From: Leptolyngbya sp. Heron Island J
Lineage (GTDB): Bacteria > Cyanobacteriota > Cyanobacteriia > Phormidesmidales > Phormidesmidaceae
Length of the DNA stretch: 64,000 nt
Direction of reading: 5' to 3'
NCBI RefSeq assembly: GCF_000482245.1
Contig: NZ_AWNH01000079.1
Span: 1-64,000, forward strand
A model generated the notes under the pieces. The model was given only the letters and a program-made list of their open reading frames with translations, had not been told where the DNA came from and did no database searches. Made by a program: the position numbers and the translations under genes. Each line of letters opens with the position of its first letter. Position 1 is the first letter of the stretch. Positions 63,862-64,000 of this stretch are shown in pieces.

Positions 63862-64000
63862 ATGTTCATAGTGGTGTCTTTGATTCTGATAGGCCTATTA
63901 CCACCGGCCCTATCAGTGTGGGCAACCTATCGGGCCGAGCGACGTGTTGTTGATCGCTTTGATCTGGCCATAGAATCCGCCCAGTATCCCACTATCAGCC
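63862..64000 (+). CDS. Start of an unidentified gene, cut by the window edge
   Basis: An ATG at 63862 opens a frame of at least 46 codons running off the window: a hydrophobic N-terminus (VVSLILIGLLPPALSVW) followed by TYRAERRVVDRFDLAIESAQYP. It looks like a membrane-anchored or secreted protein. Not enough is present to name a family. Confidence 0.5.
   Translation, partial: MFIVVSLILIGLLPPALSVWATYRAERRVVDRFDLAIESAQYPTIS

Overview
This window is chromosomal DNA of a cyanobacterium. The evidence is taxon-specific content: magnesium chelatase ChlI, the variable subunit of ferredoxin-thioredoxin reductase, a BicA-type bicarbonate transporter, a PaO/Tic55-like Rieske oxygenase, a BCD/PucC-type chlorophyll-family transporter, a COP23-domain protein, a DUF1824 protein, and many HIP1 octamers (GCGATCGC, for example near 3740, 8305, 46150 and 62098). 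Codon use and the mix of genes would fit a Leptolyngbya-like filamentous lineage, but that narrower placement is inference. Most genes are single housekeeping or conserved cyanobacterial genes in short operons. No rRNA, tRNA, CRISPR array, prophage or complete insertion sequence was seen.

Layout. 1-2840 is an AT-richer accessory stretch: the 3' tail of a group II intron, a set of palindromes, a Rid-family gene, a degraded segment, an AraC regulator and a DUF3291 gene. 2973-10541 holds envelope proteins (porin-like protein, DUF4399, two lipoproteins), biotin synthesis (bioA), a subtilisin-like protease with a membrane tail, and the Rieske oxygenase. 10663-18968 reads leftward: a pentapeptide-repeat protein with a duplicated C-terminal module, then a four-gene signalling cluster (two paralogous histidine kinases, an Rcp1-like receiver, and a REC-PAS-GGDEF-EAL protein). 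19288-24869 has an HD hydrolase, two degraded micro-genes, bicA next to a broken Sbt_1-family gene, and radC. 25078-32507 has regulators, a 1-Cys peroxiredoxin behind a Fur/PerR-like box, cysK and a COP23 protein. 32651-34041 is a small accessory stretch with a ribbon-helix-helix gene and about 1 kb without a convincing gene. 34042-48226 returns to core functions (msrP, chlI-ruvC, argG, map, hsp20, BCD transporter, inositol-phosphatase family). 48524-64000 has a HEPN/MNT pair, purS-purQ, a Fur-family regulator, SPFH/NfeD, a PP2C phosphatase, ftrV, rplY-purA, an adenosine-deaminase-like gene, aspS, and the start of one more gene.

How genes work together. The kinase/receiver cluster could feed a phosphorelay into c-di-GMP synthesis or breakdown. 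purS-purQ, purA and the deaminase-like gene are all purine metabolism. NfeD and the SPFH protein form the usual membrane pair. MNT and HEPN overlap by four bases and form a toxin-antitoxin type pair. A prominent feature is the number of unrelated palindromic intergenic repeats (GGGAGGGG type, GTAGGGGCG type, GTAGGGTCG type, CTCATCCCC type, TTCCCTTCGACTC type). Some reach into genes: one supplies the stop codon of nfeD and another lies between purS and purQ.

The points most worth a second look are: the operator-like palindrome array before the Rid gene; the kinase whose ETR1-like domain has Gly in place of the copper-binding Cys; the duplicated module in the pentapeptide protein; the half-deleted Sbt_1 gene beside bicA; the amber-interrupted micro-gene with an ideal ribosome binding site at 21075-21206; and the SDR protein that has lost its whole catalytic triad. 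No clearly new multi-gene system could be demonstrated from sequence alone.
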